Positions 1-6,696 are shown, numbered from the stretch's first letter. The stretch is DNA of 6,803 nt from JBDTMC01 sp039934475 (GCA_039934475.1 JBDTMC010000430.1:1-6803); one strand, 5' to 3'. Notes: generated by a model from the sequence alone, not told the origin. Numbers and translations: made by a program.

Positions 1-38
1 GCCATACGTTACTCAGTATGCCACATTGCGGTTCGCTG

Positions 39-1037
39 TCAAGTACTTTGTGCTATAAAGTCAAAGGCGAATTGCTGCTCTATCGCCGGTTCTTCGGGCT
101 GGTACTCGGCAAAGCGGCGCGACAGGCCGTGGCGTTGCCGCACAGTCTCCAATCGCTCCTGGATTCGTTTCGGGTAATCGCCGCTGAGGTGGGGCGATTC
201 CGTGAATCGTTCGCGATAGCGCCGGGCAAGATGCGGAAACTGCTTCTCCAAGAACGGGAAGAACACCTTCTGCGCGCACGGTTGCAGAAAGACGACGTTG
301 CCGCCGTAGGTGGAGGCGCCCGCCTCACGAGCGGCCGCCGCCACGGCGTCAAGCATCTCTTCGCTGTCGTTGATCAGAGGAAGGATAGGCGCGGAGAACA
401 CGCCGACGCGGAGGCCGGCGGCGGCAAGTTGCCGCACAGCTTCCTGGCGCAGATCGGGTCGCGGCGCGTAGGGCTCCAGCAGCCGCGCCAGTTCGGTGTC
501 CATGGTCGTAATGGTCAAGTGGGCCGACAGCCGGTTGCGCCGCCCGATCTCGGCAAGCAGCGCGGCGTCACGCGCGATGAGGTCCGACTTACTGATGATC
601 CCCAGTTTGCGGCCACGCTCGCCGGCGAAGACTTCAAGGATCTTGCGGGTGACTCCGTAACGCCGTTCGGCCGGCTGGTAGGGATCGGTAGCGGTGCCGA
701 TGGCAATGGTCTCTGTCCGTGGGATCTTGCGCAGTTCGTCGCGGAACGCAGCAGCCGACCACTGCTTGGCGAAGATGCGTTCTTCAAAGTCGCGGCCGTC
801 GCGCAGTTCCATGAATTCATGGGTGTAGCGCGCGTAGCAGTATTTACAGCCGAACTCGCAGCCGCGGTACGGATTGATGGTCCACTGAAACGGGACCCGC
901 GTACTCGTGCAGCGGTTGATGAATTTCCTGGTGGGGAGCTCGAAATACTGCACGCGGCGCTTGGCCTCGAGAAGTTCGCTTTCAGAGGCCAAGCGGGCGA
1001 TGCCGATGAGTGGATGGGGAGAATCACCAGAAATCAC
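39..1037 (-). CDS. SPL-type radical SAM protein (PA0069/Rv2578c-like)
   Basis: This is a radical SAM enzyme, expected to bind a [4Fe-4S] cluster and cleave S-adenosylmethionine; the reaction of this subgroup is not established. Numbering from the GTG start (332 aa), the cluster motif CEFGCKYC gives Cys60, Cys64 and Cys67 in the CX3CX2C spacing, preceded by TINPYRG and followed by YARYTHEF, both typical of the SPL/PA0069 group. Further family blocks are GTATDPYQPAE (114-124), ISKSDL (about 147-152) and SAPILPLIND (215-224). The tail is EQQFAFDF. The frame stays open upstream to 1241, but that would overlap treZ and the added residues look non-coding. GTG at 1035-1037 is preceded four bases away by GAGGG and leaves a 77-bp divergent gap, so I chose it. 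Stop TGA is at 39-41. Confident as a radical SAM protein; the start is moderately sure. Confidence 0.9.
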   Translation of the reverse strand: MISGDSPHPLIGIARLASESELLEAKRRVQYFELPTRKFINRCTSTRVPFQWTINPYRGCEFGCKYCYARYTHEFMELRDGRDFEERIFAKQWSAAAFRDELRKIPRTETIAIGTATDPYQPAERRYGVTRKILEVFAGERGRKLGIISKSDLIARDAALLAEIGRRNRLSAHLTITTMDTELARLLEPYAPRPDLRQEAVRQLAAAGLRVGVFSAPILPLINDSEEMLDAVAAAAREAGASTYGGNVVFLQPCAQKVFFPFLEKQFPHLARRYRERFTESPHLSGDYPKRIQERLETVRQRHGLSRRFAEYQPEEPAIEQQFAFDFIAQST

Positions 1038-1041
1038 GGCA

Positions 1042-1084
1042 CCCTCGTTACAGACAGTTTCGCCCTTTGTTCGCCATTTGTCAA
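1042..1084 (-). promoter_or_regulatory. Candidate promoter and RBS for the radical SAM gene
   Basis: Read on the minus strand, a perfect TTGACA (complement of 1079-1084) is followed after 17 bases by GAAACT (complement of 1056-1061), which matches the -10 consensus at only 3 of 6 positions. GAGGG (complement of 1042-1046) lies four bases before the GTG start. This would give a very short leader. It sits in the only gap between the divergent genes, which supports it, but the weak -10 and possible differences in promoter consensus in this phylum keep this tentative. Confidence 0.3.
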
Positions 1085-1101
1085 TGCGATGTCTGCTGTA
1101 A

Positions 1102-1107
1102 TGGGAG
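1102..1107 (+). promoter_or_regulatory. Ribosome binding site that fixes the treZ start
   Basis: TGGGAG ends seven bases before the ATG at 1115-1117. The frame is open further upstream to 1010, but the upstream codons run into the divergent radical SAM gene and show no trehalohydrolase similarity, while the protein from 1115 begins directly with the expected N-terminal beta-domain. Confidence 0.6.
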
Positions 1108-1114
1108 ATCTGCG

Positions 1115-2890
1115 ATGATCCTCGACGCCGGCGCCCGCTACCTGGGCCGCAACACATGCCGTTTTCGGGTCTGGGCTCCCTCTGCGGAAGCGGTCGGCTT
1201 GCGCCTGCTGGAGCCGCACCAGGCACTCCACGCGATGACACCGCTTGGTGACGGCATTTTCGAGTTGACCTTGGAAGGCGTCTCCCCCGGAACGCTCTAC
1301 GGCTACCGCCTGCCCTCGGGAGTCGAACGGCCTGACCCCGCTTCGGCCCTCCAGCCGCGCGGCGTCCACGGCCCCTCGGCTGTAGTGGATCCGGGCTTCG
1401 CCTGGAGCGACCGGGAGTGGAAGGGACTAGACCAAGACAAGTACATCCTCTACGAGGTGCATACCGGCGCCTACACTGCGGAGGGGACCTTCGATGCCAT
1501 CGTGCCCTACCTCGACGACCTGGCTGACCTGGGCATCACGGCCATTGAGTTGATGCCAGTCGCTGCGTTTCCAGGCTCGCGGAACTGGGGTTACGACGGC
1601 GCCTTTCCGTATGCGGTCCAGGCCAGTTACGGTGGACCTTCCGGCCTGAAACGGTTTGTGAACGCCTGCCACGCGCGCGGCTTGGCGGTAGCGCTGGATG
1701 TCGTTTACAACCACCTCGGCCCGGAAGGCAATTACCTCAGCGAGTTCGGCCCCTACTTCAACCCGCTGCACCAAACGCCGTGGGGCGCCGCGTTGAACTT
1801 CGATGCCGCAGGCAGCGAGACTGTGCGCGCCTACTTCATCGAAAATGCGCTGCGCTGGGTGAACGAGTTTCACATCGACGCGCTGCGGCTGGACGCCATC
1901 CACGCCATCATTGATGATTCGCCCACCCACATCTTGCAGGAGTTGTCAGGCCGGCTACAAGGCCGCGCGCTGCTGATGGCAGAAAGCGACTTGAATCAGG
2001 TGCGGGTGATTCAACCTCCGCCGCACGGCTTGGGCATGAACGCCCAGTGGAGCGACGATTTTCACCATGCGCTGCACGTCACGCTGACCGCTGAGACCAA
2101 CGGCTATTACGGCGACTACAGCGGCTTCCCCGACCTGGTGGAAGCATGGGCGGAAGGCTTCGTCTACGCGGGACAATATTGCCCGCACAGGCGACGTCAT
2201 CACGGGACTTCGTCGGCGCAGGTGGAGCCATCGCGGCTCATAGTCTTCTCTCAGAACCACGATCAGGCCGGCAACCGGTTCCTTGGTGAGCGACTGGCCC
2301 ATCTGACGGATTTCGAAAGCGCCAAGCTGGCAGCCGCGACAGTGATCCTGTCCCCCTACCTGCCGCTGCTGTTCATGGGTGAGGAGTATGGAGAGACCGC
2401 TCCCTTCCAATACTTCGTCAGCCATGAGGATGCCGATCTGATTGAGGCCGTCCGCCACGGACGCCGGGAGGAATTCGGTCACTTCGCCTTCGATGGCGAA
2501 GTTCCGGATCCGCAGTCCGAAGCAACGTTTGCGCGTAGTAAACTGAATCACAAACACGGAACGCTGCGGCAGTTTTACCGCGAGTTGTTGTGGCTGCGCC
2601 GCCGGCAGCCCGCACTAGCGGAGTTGAAGCGTAGCCAGATGGAATTGGCCGCGTTTCCCGATGAGCAGGTTTTGACAGTAACCCGGCGGTCCGCGGCAGG
2701 CCCTGAGATCCGGGTTATCTTTAATTTCAATCGGAGCTTCGCGTCGCTGGCCTCTGTCGTGCCCGGCGGCGACTGGTCCACGCTGCTGGATTCAGCCGAA
2801 CGGATTTGGGAAGGGCCCGGATCCGAGTATCCCAATAGCTTGAGTCCGCGATCGGTGGTTGTAATCGCGAGCAAGACAGAAACCACATGA
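1115..2890 (+). CDS. treZ: Malto-oligosyltrehalose trehalohydrolase (TreZ, GH13)
   Basis: TreZ (EC 3.2.1.141) hydrolyses the alpha-1,4 bond next to the trehalose end of maltooligosyl-trehalose, releasing free trehalose in the cytoplasm; it is the second step of the TreY-TreZ pathway. The 591-residue length is usual for the family. Residues 1-90 form a CBM48/E-set domain (RFRVWAPSAEAVGLRLL), followed by the GH13 barrel. Visible motifs are ELMPVAAFPGSRNWGYDG (145-162), DVVYNH with His200, LRLDAIHAI with predicted nucleophile Asp260, LLMAESDLN with predicted acid/base Glu290, and FSQNHDQAGNR with Asp383. GEEYGETAPFQYF (422-434) is another TreZ hallmark, and a small C-terminal beta-domain follows. 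All catalytic residues are present. There is no signal peptide. The TGA stop overlaps the next gene's ATG in ATGA. No treY is adjacent, so the substrate-forming enzyme must be encoded elsewhere. Confidence 0.95.
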   Translation: MILDAGARYLGRNTCRFRVWAPSAEAVGLRLLEPHQALHAMTPLGDGIFELTLEGVSPGTLYGYRLPSGVERPDPASALQPRGVHGPSAVVDPGFAWSDREWKGLDQDKYILYEVHTGAYTAEGTFDAIVPYLDDLADLGITAIELMPVAAFPGSRNWGYDGAFPYAVQASYGGPSGLKRFVNACHARGLAVALDVVYNHLGPEGNYLSEFGPYFNPLHQTPWGAALNFDAAGSETVRAYFIENALRWVNEFHIDALRLDAIHAIIDDSPTHILQELSGRLQGRALLMAESDLNQVRVIQPPPHGLGMNAQWSDDFHHALHVTLTAETNGYYGDYSGFPDLVEAWAEGFVYAGQYCPHRRRHHGTSSAQVEPSRLIVFSQNHDQAGNRFLGERLAHLTDFESAKLAAATVILSPYLPLLFMGEEYGETAPFQYFVSHEDADLIEAVRHGRREEFGHFAFDGEVPDPQSEATFARSKLNHKHGTLRQFYRELLWLRRRQPALAELKRSQMELAAFPDEQVLTVTRRSAAGPEIRVIFNFNRSFASLASVVPGGDWSTLLDSAERIWEGPGSEYPNSLSPRSVVVIASKTETT

Positions 2891-5346
2891 AATATCTCTG
2901 TATTCACAGTCATTTTTATCAGCCGCCACGGGAGAACCCATGGCTGGAAGCGATTGAGTTACAGGACTCGGCGTATCCGTATCACGACTGGAACGAGCGC
3001 ATCAACGCGGAGTGCTATGCCACCAACGGCGCCTCGCGAGTGCTGGACAGCGAGAACCGCATTTTGCAGATCGTGAATAACTATTCGCGGATCAGCTACA
3101 ACTTCGGGCCGACGCTGCTTTCGTGGCTGCAGGAAAAAGCGCCCGGCACCTACCGTTCCGTTCTGGAGGCCGACCGCGAATCGGCCGTGCGCTTCTCCGG
3201 ACACGGGTCGGCAATCGCACAGGCGTATAACCACATCATCATGCCGCTGGCCAACCGGCGGGACAAGATAACCCAAATCCGCTGGGGCATCCGCGACTTT
3301 ATGCACCGTTTCCAGCGGCCTCCGGAGGGGATGTGGCTACCGGAAACGGCGGTGGACAACGAATCACTGGAGATCATGGCGGAGCATGGGATCAAGTTTA
3401 CGATTCTGGCTCCCTACCAGGCGCGGCGGGTGCGGCGGTTAGGAGGACGGTCGTGGCGAGACACGGCTGGCGGGCGGATCGATCCGACGATGCCCTACCG
3501 CGTGAAGCTGCCGGCGCATAGCATCGACGTGTTCTTTTACGACGGCCCGACTTCAAGAGCAGTGGCCTTTGAAAGGCTGCTCGAGAATGGCGAGCGGTTT
3601 GCGCACCGGCTGCTGGACTCGGTGACGGAAAATGCGCAGTTCGCGCAGTTGGCCCACATCGCGACGGATGGCGAGACCTACGGCCACCATCACCGGCACG
3701 GGGAGATGGCTTTGAGTTACGCGCTGGGCCACATTGAATCCAATCGCCTGGCGCAGCTCACTAACTATGGTGAGTTTCTGGAATTGCATCCACCTACCTA
3801 TGAAGCGGAGATCTACGAGAACACAGCGTGGAGTTGTTCGCACGGTGTGGAGCGGTGGATCAGTAACTGCGGCTGTAACAGCGGAGGGCGTCCGGGATGG
3901 AACCAGGAGTGGCGGCGCCCGTTACGCGAAGCGTTCGACTGGTTGCGCGACCGCATCGCCCCGACGTATGAAGGGCGCGCGGGCCTGCTGCTGGGGGACC
4001 CCTGGGCCGCACGCAACGACTACATTCAGGTGGTACTGGATCGGAAGCCGGAATCCAAGGCTCACTTCCTGCGCCAACATGCCATACGAGCGCTGGCGCC
4101 CGAAGAAGAGGTACAGGTGTGGAAGCTGCTCGAAATGCAGCGCCACGCCATGTTGATGTACACCAGCTGCGGCTGGTTCTTCGATGAATTGAGCGGTATT
4201 GAGACAGTACAGGTGATCCAGTACGCCGGGCGCGTAGTTCAACTGGCTGAGGAACTGTTTGGTGAGGCGCTGGAAGAAGGCTTTTTGGAGCGCCTGTCGC
4301 AAGCCAAGAGCAACCTCGCCGAAGAAGGCGACGGACGGAAGATCTATGAGAAATCCGTGCGTCCGGCGATGGTAGATTTGCGGAAAGTAGGCGCTCACTA
4401 CGCGATCAGCTCGATGTTCGAGCGGGAACGCGAGAAGCTGCATGTGTACTGCTACCAGGTGGAGCCGGAGGACTTCAAGCTACTGCAATCCGGATCGATG
4501 AAGCTGGCCTTGGGGCGGGCGCGGTTCACCAGCGATATCACCCAGGAGAGCGATCTTCTAACCTTTGGCGTGCTGCACTTCGGCGATCACAATTTAGCCG
4601 GGGGTGTGAGGACCTATCAAGGGGGGGAGCATTACGAGTCGATGGTGGCTGACATCCGCGGCGGGTTTGCGCGAGCCGATGTGCCGGAGGTGCTGCGCCA
4701 GTTGGATTCCGGTTTCGGAAAGAACGTGTATTCGCTGAAGACGATGTTCAAAGATGAGCAGCGCAGGATCACCCAGATTCTGGTGGATTCTTCTTTGGAC
4801 GATGCGGGCGATGTGTTCCGCCAACTCTATGACCGGTACGCACCGATGATGAGTTTTCTGGCGGACCTGGCGGTGCCGCTGCCGAAAGCTCTGCAGAACA
4901 TTGCCGAATACGCCATCAATAGCCGGCTGAGACGGGCCGTGCTTGCAGAGACGCTGGAGCTGGAGCGAATGCAGGACGAAATCCAGGAAGCGAGTTCGCG
5001 GCGCGTTGAGATCGACTCGACGACTCTGGAGTTCGCGATCCGGAAAAGGCTGGAGAAACTGGCGGAGCAGGTGGAGGCTACCCCGGGGAACGTAGCCTCG
5101 CTGCGCAGCCTTCGCGACATGCTCGGGTTTGCCGCAAGCCTTCCGTTCAAGGTGAGCCTGTGGGGCGTGCAGAACAGTTGTTTCCGGCTGTTGACGTCGG
5201 CCTTACCGTATTACCGCAGAGGAGCCGGAGCGGGAGCCTCGCGGGCCACCGAATGGGTGGCGGTGTTTTCCCAGGTGTGCGCGGCGGCCGGAGTCCTGAT
5301 CGCGCCATCGGCGCCGCGTGTGGGGGGTGGAAAGGTTACGGAATAG
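2887..5346 (+). CDS. GH57 protein with C-terminal DUF3536
   Basis: An 819-residue glycoside hydrolase family 57 protein. GH57 enzymes act on alpha-glucans (amylase, branching enzyme, 4-alpha-glucanotransferase), but the reaction of the DUF3536 branch is unknown to me. The N-terminal half carries HSHFYQPP (7-14), FSGHGSAIAQAYNH (103-116), GMWLPE with predicted nucleophile Glu153, and HIATDGETYGHHHRHGEMAL (257-276) with predicted acid Asp261. A Cys-rich block follows at 315-330 (AWSCSHG, SNCGCN), then TSCGWFFDELSGIE (426-439). DUF3536 occupies roughly 480-790, with ARFTSD (545-550) and LHFGDHNLAGG (563-573). There is no signal peptide or membrane segment, so it is probably cytoplasmic. The start overlaps the treZ stop (ATGA) and has no good Shine-Dalgarno, which implies translation by coupling to treZ. 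The context points to glycogen/maltodextrin-trehalose metabolism. The frame is intact, including across a G7 run at 4621-4627. Confidence 0.9.
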   Translation: MKYLCIHSHFYQPPRENPWLEAIELQDSAYPYHDWNERINAECYATNGASRVLDSENRILQIVNNYSRISYNFGPTLLSWLQEKAPGTYRSVLEADRESAVRFSGHGSAIAQAYNHIIMPLANRRDKITQIRWGIRDFMHRFQRPPEGMWLPETAVDNESLEIMAEHGIKFTILAPYQARRVRRLGGRSWRDTAGGRIDPTMPYRVKLPAHSIDVFFYDGPTSRAVAFERLLENGERFAHRLLDSVTENAQFAQLAHIATDGETYGHHHRHGEMALSYALGHIESNRLAQLTNYGEFLELHPPTYEAEIYENTAWSCSHGVERWISNCGCNSGGRPGWNQEWRRPLREAFDWLRDRIAPTYEGRAGLLLGDPWAARNDYIQVVLDRKPESKAHFLRQHAIRALAPEEEVQVWKLLEMQRHAMLMYTSCGWFFDELSGIETVQVIQYAGRVVQLAEELFGEALEEGFLERLSQAKSNLAEEGDGRKIYEKSVRPAMVDLRKVGAHYAISSMFEREREKLHVYCYQVEPEDFKLLQSGSMKLALGRARFTSDITQESDLLTFGVLHFGDHNLAGGVRTYQGGEHYESMVADIRGGFARADVPEVLRQLDSGFGKNVYSLKTMFKDEQRRITQILVDSSLDDAGDVFRQLYDRYAPMMSFLADLAVPLPKALQNIAEYAINSRLRRAVLAETLELERMQDEIQEASSRRVEIDSTTLEFAIRKRLEKLAEQVEATPGNVASLRSLRDMLGFAASLPFKVSLWGVQNSCFRLLTSALPYYRRGAGAGASRATEWVAVFSQVCAAAGVLIAPSAPRVGGGKVTE

Positions 5347-5358
5347 CGGTTAAAACGA

Positions 5359-5387
5359 TTGACACCTGTTGCGGATAAGCGCATCCT
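5359..5387 (+). promoter_or_regulatory. Candidate promoter upstream of the receiver-like gene
   Basis: A perfect TTGACA at 5359-5364 is followed after 17 bases by CATCCT at 5382-5387, which matches the -10 consensus at 3 of 6 positions. It lies 12 bases after the stop of the GH57 gene, in the 85-bp gap before the next gene, and would give a leader of about 40 bases containing the hairpin at 5400-5418. It suggests the receiver-like gene can be transcribed independently of treZ. No terminator with a T-run separates it from the upstream operon, so read-through is also possible. Confidence 0.35.
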
Positions 5388-5399
5388 TTAGACGGGACA

Positions 5400-5418
5400 T
5401 CGGTACTGGTCGTACCGA
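5400..5418 (+). repeat. Perfect 7-bp inverted repeat beside the RBS
   Basis: TCGGTAC (5400-5406) and GTACCGA (5412-5418) are perfect reverse complements around the five-base loop TGGTC. The right arm touches the Shine-Dalgarno run AAAGGAGGT. There is no T-run after it, so it is unlikely to be a terminator for the upstream operon. It could be an RNA hairpin that affects ribosome access or message stability, or a DNA operator. The structure is seen directly; its role is inferred. Confidence 0.55.
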
Positions 5419-5426
5419 AAGGAGGT
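5418..5426 (+). promoter_or_regulatory. Near-perfect Shine-Dalgarno deciding a GTG start
   Basis: AAAGGAGGT closely matches the anti-Shine-Dalgarno complement and ends five bases before GTG at 5432-5434. It is the reason for rejecting the earlier in-frame ATG at 5369, whose extra 21 residues have no receiver-domain similarity and would be encoded across the hairpin. Confidence 0.8.
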
Positions 5427-5431
5427 GCCTC

Positions 5432-5887
5432 GTGGCTGTCGAGCGTTATCCGGCTGCTTCGGTGAGTGCTCCCGATAGGACTGTGACCGTTCTAATCATT
5501 GGGGAACCCGGGGGCGACCGGGAGTCATTGCGCTCAATTCTGAGCCATTCCAACTGGGTTGTTCACGAGGCCGCATCCAAGGCAGAAGCTGTGGACGCGT
5601 TGCTTTCGAACCGAATTTCCGTGGTGTTGTGCGGCTGTGAACTAGCGGACGGCGACTGGAGAAACATCCTTGAATTCGTGGGCGACCTGCCCAATTCGCC
5701 GCCACTGATCGTGACTTCCCGGCGAGCCGACGACTCACTGTGGGCGGAAGTACTGAATCTGGGGGGGTACGATCTGCTGCCCGCACCGTTCGACCGGAGG
5801 GAAGTGATTCGCGTGACCGGCGTGGCGTGGCTCCAGTGGAAAGATAAGTTGCCAATTCGGCCGCTGACGGCCGCCGCTTGCGGCTAG
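5432..5887 (+). CDS. Degenerate receiver-domain (pseudo-receiver) protein
   Basis: A 151-residue stand-alone protein with the fold signature of a response-regulator receiver domain and no output domain. Beta-1 reads TVTVLIIGEPGGDR (17-30); the next landmarks are SVVLCGCELADGDW (63-76), PPLIVTSRRADD (90-101) and LNLGGYDLLPAPFDRREV (108-125). Against the usual receiver, the acidic pair in beta-1 is Gly24-Glu25, the phosphoacceptor Asp is Gly68 flanked by Cys67 and Cys69, and the conserved Lys of the KPF motif is Ala118; the switch Thr95 is kept. Aspartyl phosphorylation is therefore very unlikely, and the domain probably works by protein-protein contact or by expression level. Acidobacteriota carry many short receiver-like proteins ending LNLGGYDVLxKPF; this resembles them, from memory. 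The GTG start is fixed by a strong RBS. The SDR gene starts 9 bases after the stop, so the two are probably co-transcribed. Confidence 0.75.
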   Translation: MAVERYPAASVSAPDRTVTVLIIGEPGGDRESLRSILSHSNWVVHEAASKAEAVDALLSNRISVVLCGCELADGDWRNILEFVGDLPNSPPLIVTSRRADDSLWAEVLNLGGYDLLPAPFDRREVIRVTGVAWLQWKDKLPIRPLTAAACG

Positions 5888-5896
5888 ACTGAGTTG

Positions 5897-6652
5897 GTGG
5901 AGAACTCAAAGATTGCATTGGTAACTGGCGCGGGCAGCGGGATAGGGCGTGCGGTAGCCCTGGCGCTGCACAACGCGGGATGGTCCGTAGCCCTGGTGGG
6001 CCGCAGGGCCGCGGAATTGGAGAAGACGGCGGCAATGGGCGCGCCGGGTGGTGGGCGCCTGTTACCTGTGGCGGCGGACGTAGGTTCACCCGAAGCCGTG
6101 AAGACGGTTTTCGCGCGCGTTCGCGATGAATTTGGCCGCCTCGATCTGCTTTTTAACAACGCCGGCATCGGTGCACCTGCGGTCCCATTCGAGGACCTGA
6201 CATTCGAGCAATGGACATCGGTTGTGAACGTCAACCTGACGGGTTCGTTCCTCTGTGCCCAGGAGGCCGTACGGATGATGAAGGCGCAGAGTCCACAGGG
6301 CGGGCGGATCATCAACAACGGTTCAATTTCCGCGCAGGCGCCACGGCCGAATTCAGCGCCCTACACGGCAACCAAGCATGCGATCACGGGATTGACCAAG
6401 TCATTGGCTCTGGACGGGCGACCGTTCCGGATTGCCTGCGGACAGATTGACATCGGCAACGCCGCGACGGAGATGACAGAACGCATGGCGGCGGGTGTTC
6501 CGCAAGCAAACGGGACAACGATGGTGGAGCCGCGGATGGATGTTCGTGACGTCGCCAATGCCGTGGTTTACATGGCTGGACTGCCCCTGGAGTCGAACGT
6601 ATTGACGATGACGGTGATGGCGACGACAATGCCGCTGGTAGGTAGGGGCTAG
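5897..6652 (+). CDS. SDR family NAD(P)-dependent oxidoreductase
   Basis: A classical-length short-chain dehydrogenase/reductase (251 aa), a cytoplasmic NAD(P)-dependent oxidoreductase of unknown substrate. Features seen are the nucleotide-binding TGAGSGIG (10-17), GRR (36-38) after beta-2, where the arginines hint at NADP(H), Asp61, NNAG (87-90), and the catalytic set Asn113, Ser143, Tyr156 and Lys160 (YTATK). After the active site the usual Pro-Gly is replaced by CGQIDIGNAA (181-190), followed by MTERM and a C-terminal MTVMATTMPLVGRG. I recall this combination from a recognisable SDR subgroup whose members are annotated only generically. The start is uncertain between TTG 5894 and GTG 5897; both lack a good Shine-Dalgarno, so translation may depend on coupling to the upstream gene, 9 bases away. 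Nothing ties its substrate to trehalose metabolism. Confidence 0.88.
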   Translation: MENSKIALVTGAGSGIGRAVALALHNAGWSVALVGRRAAELEKTAAMGAPGGGRLLPVAADVGSPEAVKTVFARVRDEFGRLDLLFNNAGIGAPAVPFEDLTFEQWTSVVNVNLTGSFLCAQEAVRMMKAQSPQGGRIINNGSISAQAPRPNSAPYTATKHAITGLTKSLALDGRPFRIACGQIDIGNAATEMTERMAAGVPQANGTTMVEPRMDVRDVANAVVYMAGLPLESNVLTMTVMATTMPLVGRG

Positions 6653-6658
6653 AACGAA

Positions 6659-6686
6659 GAGGGCTGCACGACGGTGTGCGGCCCTC
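6659..6686. terminator. Hairpin between convergent genes, likely terminator
   Basis: GAGGGCTGCAC (6659-6669) pairs with GTGCGGCCCTC (6676-6686) around the loop GACGGT, giving 11 bp with one G-U pair in the plus-strand RNA (an A-C mismatch in the minus-strand RNA). It begins 6 bases after the SDR stop and ends 10 bases before the stop of the convergent receptor gene. The plus side has no T-run. The minus side continues TTCGTTCT, so it looks better as a terminator for the receptor gene, possibly acting in both directions. Confidence 0.65.
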
Positions 6687-6696
6687 CTATGCCTGG

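Noticed and set aside
3..20. CATAC/GTATG inverted repeat downstream of the radical SAM gene
   Set aside because: Only 5 bp with an 8-base loop, low GC content and no T-run; too weak to call a terminator.
1010..1114. Upstream extension of treZ
   Set aside because: The extra 35 residues are unlike TreZ, and the ATG at 1115 has a well-spaced GGGAG.
18..1118. Long plus-strand open frame (366 codons) opposite the radical SAM gene
   Set aside because: It is the antisense shadow of a gene with a clear CX3CX2C motif. The translation is low in recognisable motifs and has no plausible RBS at its start.
1038..1241. N-terminal extension of the radical SAM protein to an ATG at 1241
   Set aside because: It would overlap the start of treZ by over 120 bases; the extra residues are Arg/Gly/Pro-rich antisense-like sequence, and GTG 1037 has a GAGGG just upstream.
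1955..2557. 200-codon minus-strand frame inside treZ, with similar ones at 3922-4443 and 5496-6089
   Set aside because: These are antisense to, or span, well-supported genes, have no RBS or recognisable domains, and are common in GC-rich DNA.
5369..5431. ATG at 5369 as the start of the pseudo-receiver
   Set aside because: It lies inside the putative promoter and before the hairpin, while AAAGGAGGT five bases before GTG 5432 is a far better initiation signal.
5870..5884. GCCGC/GCGGC hairpin at the end of the pseudo-receiver gene
   Set aside because: Only 5 bp, inside GC-rich coding sequence, with no T-run; expected by chance and not a terminator.
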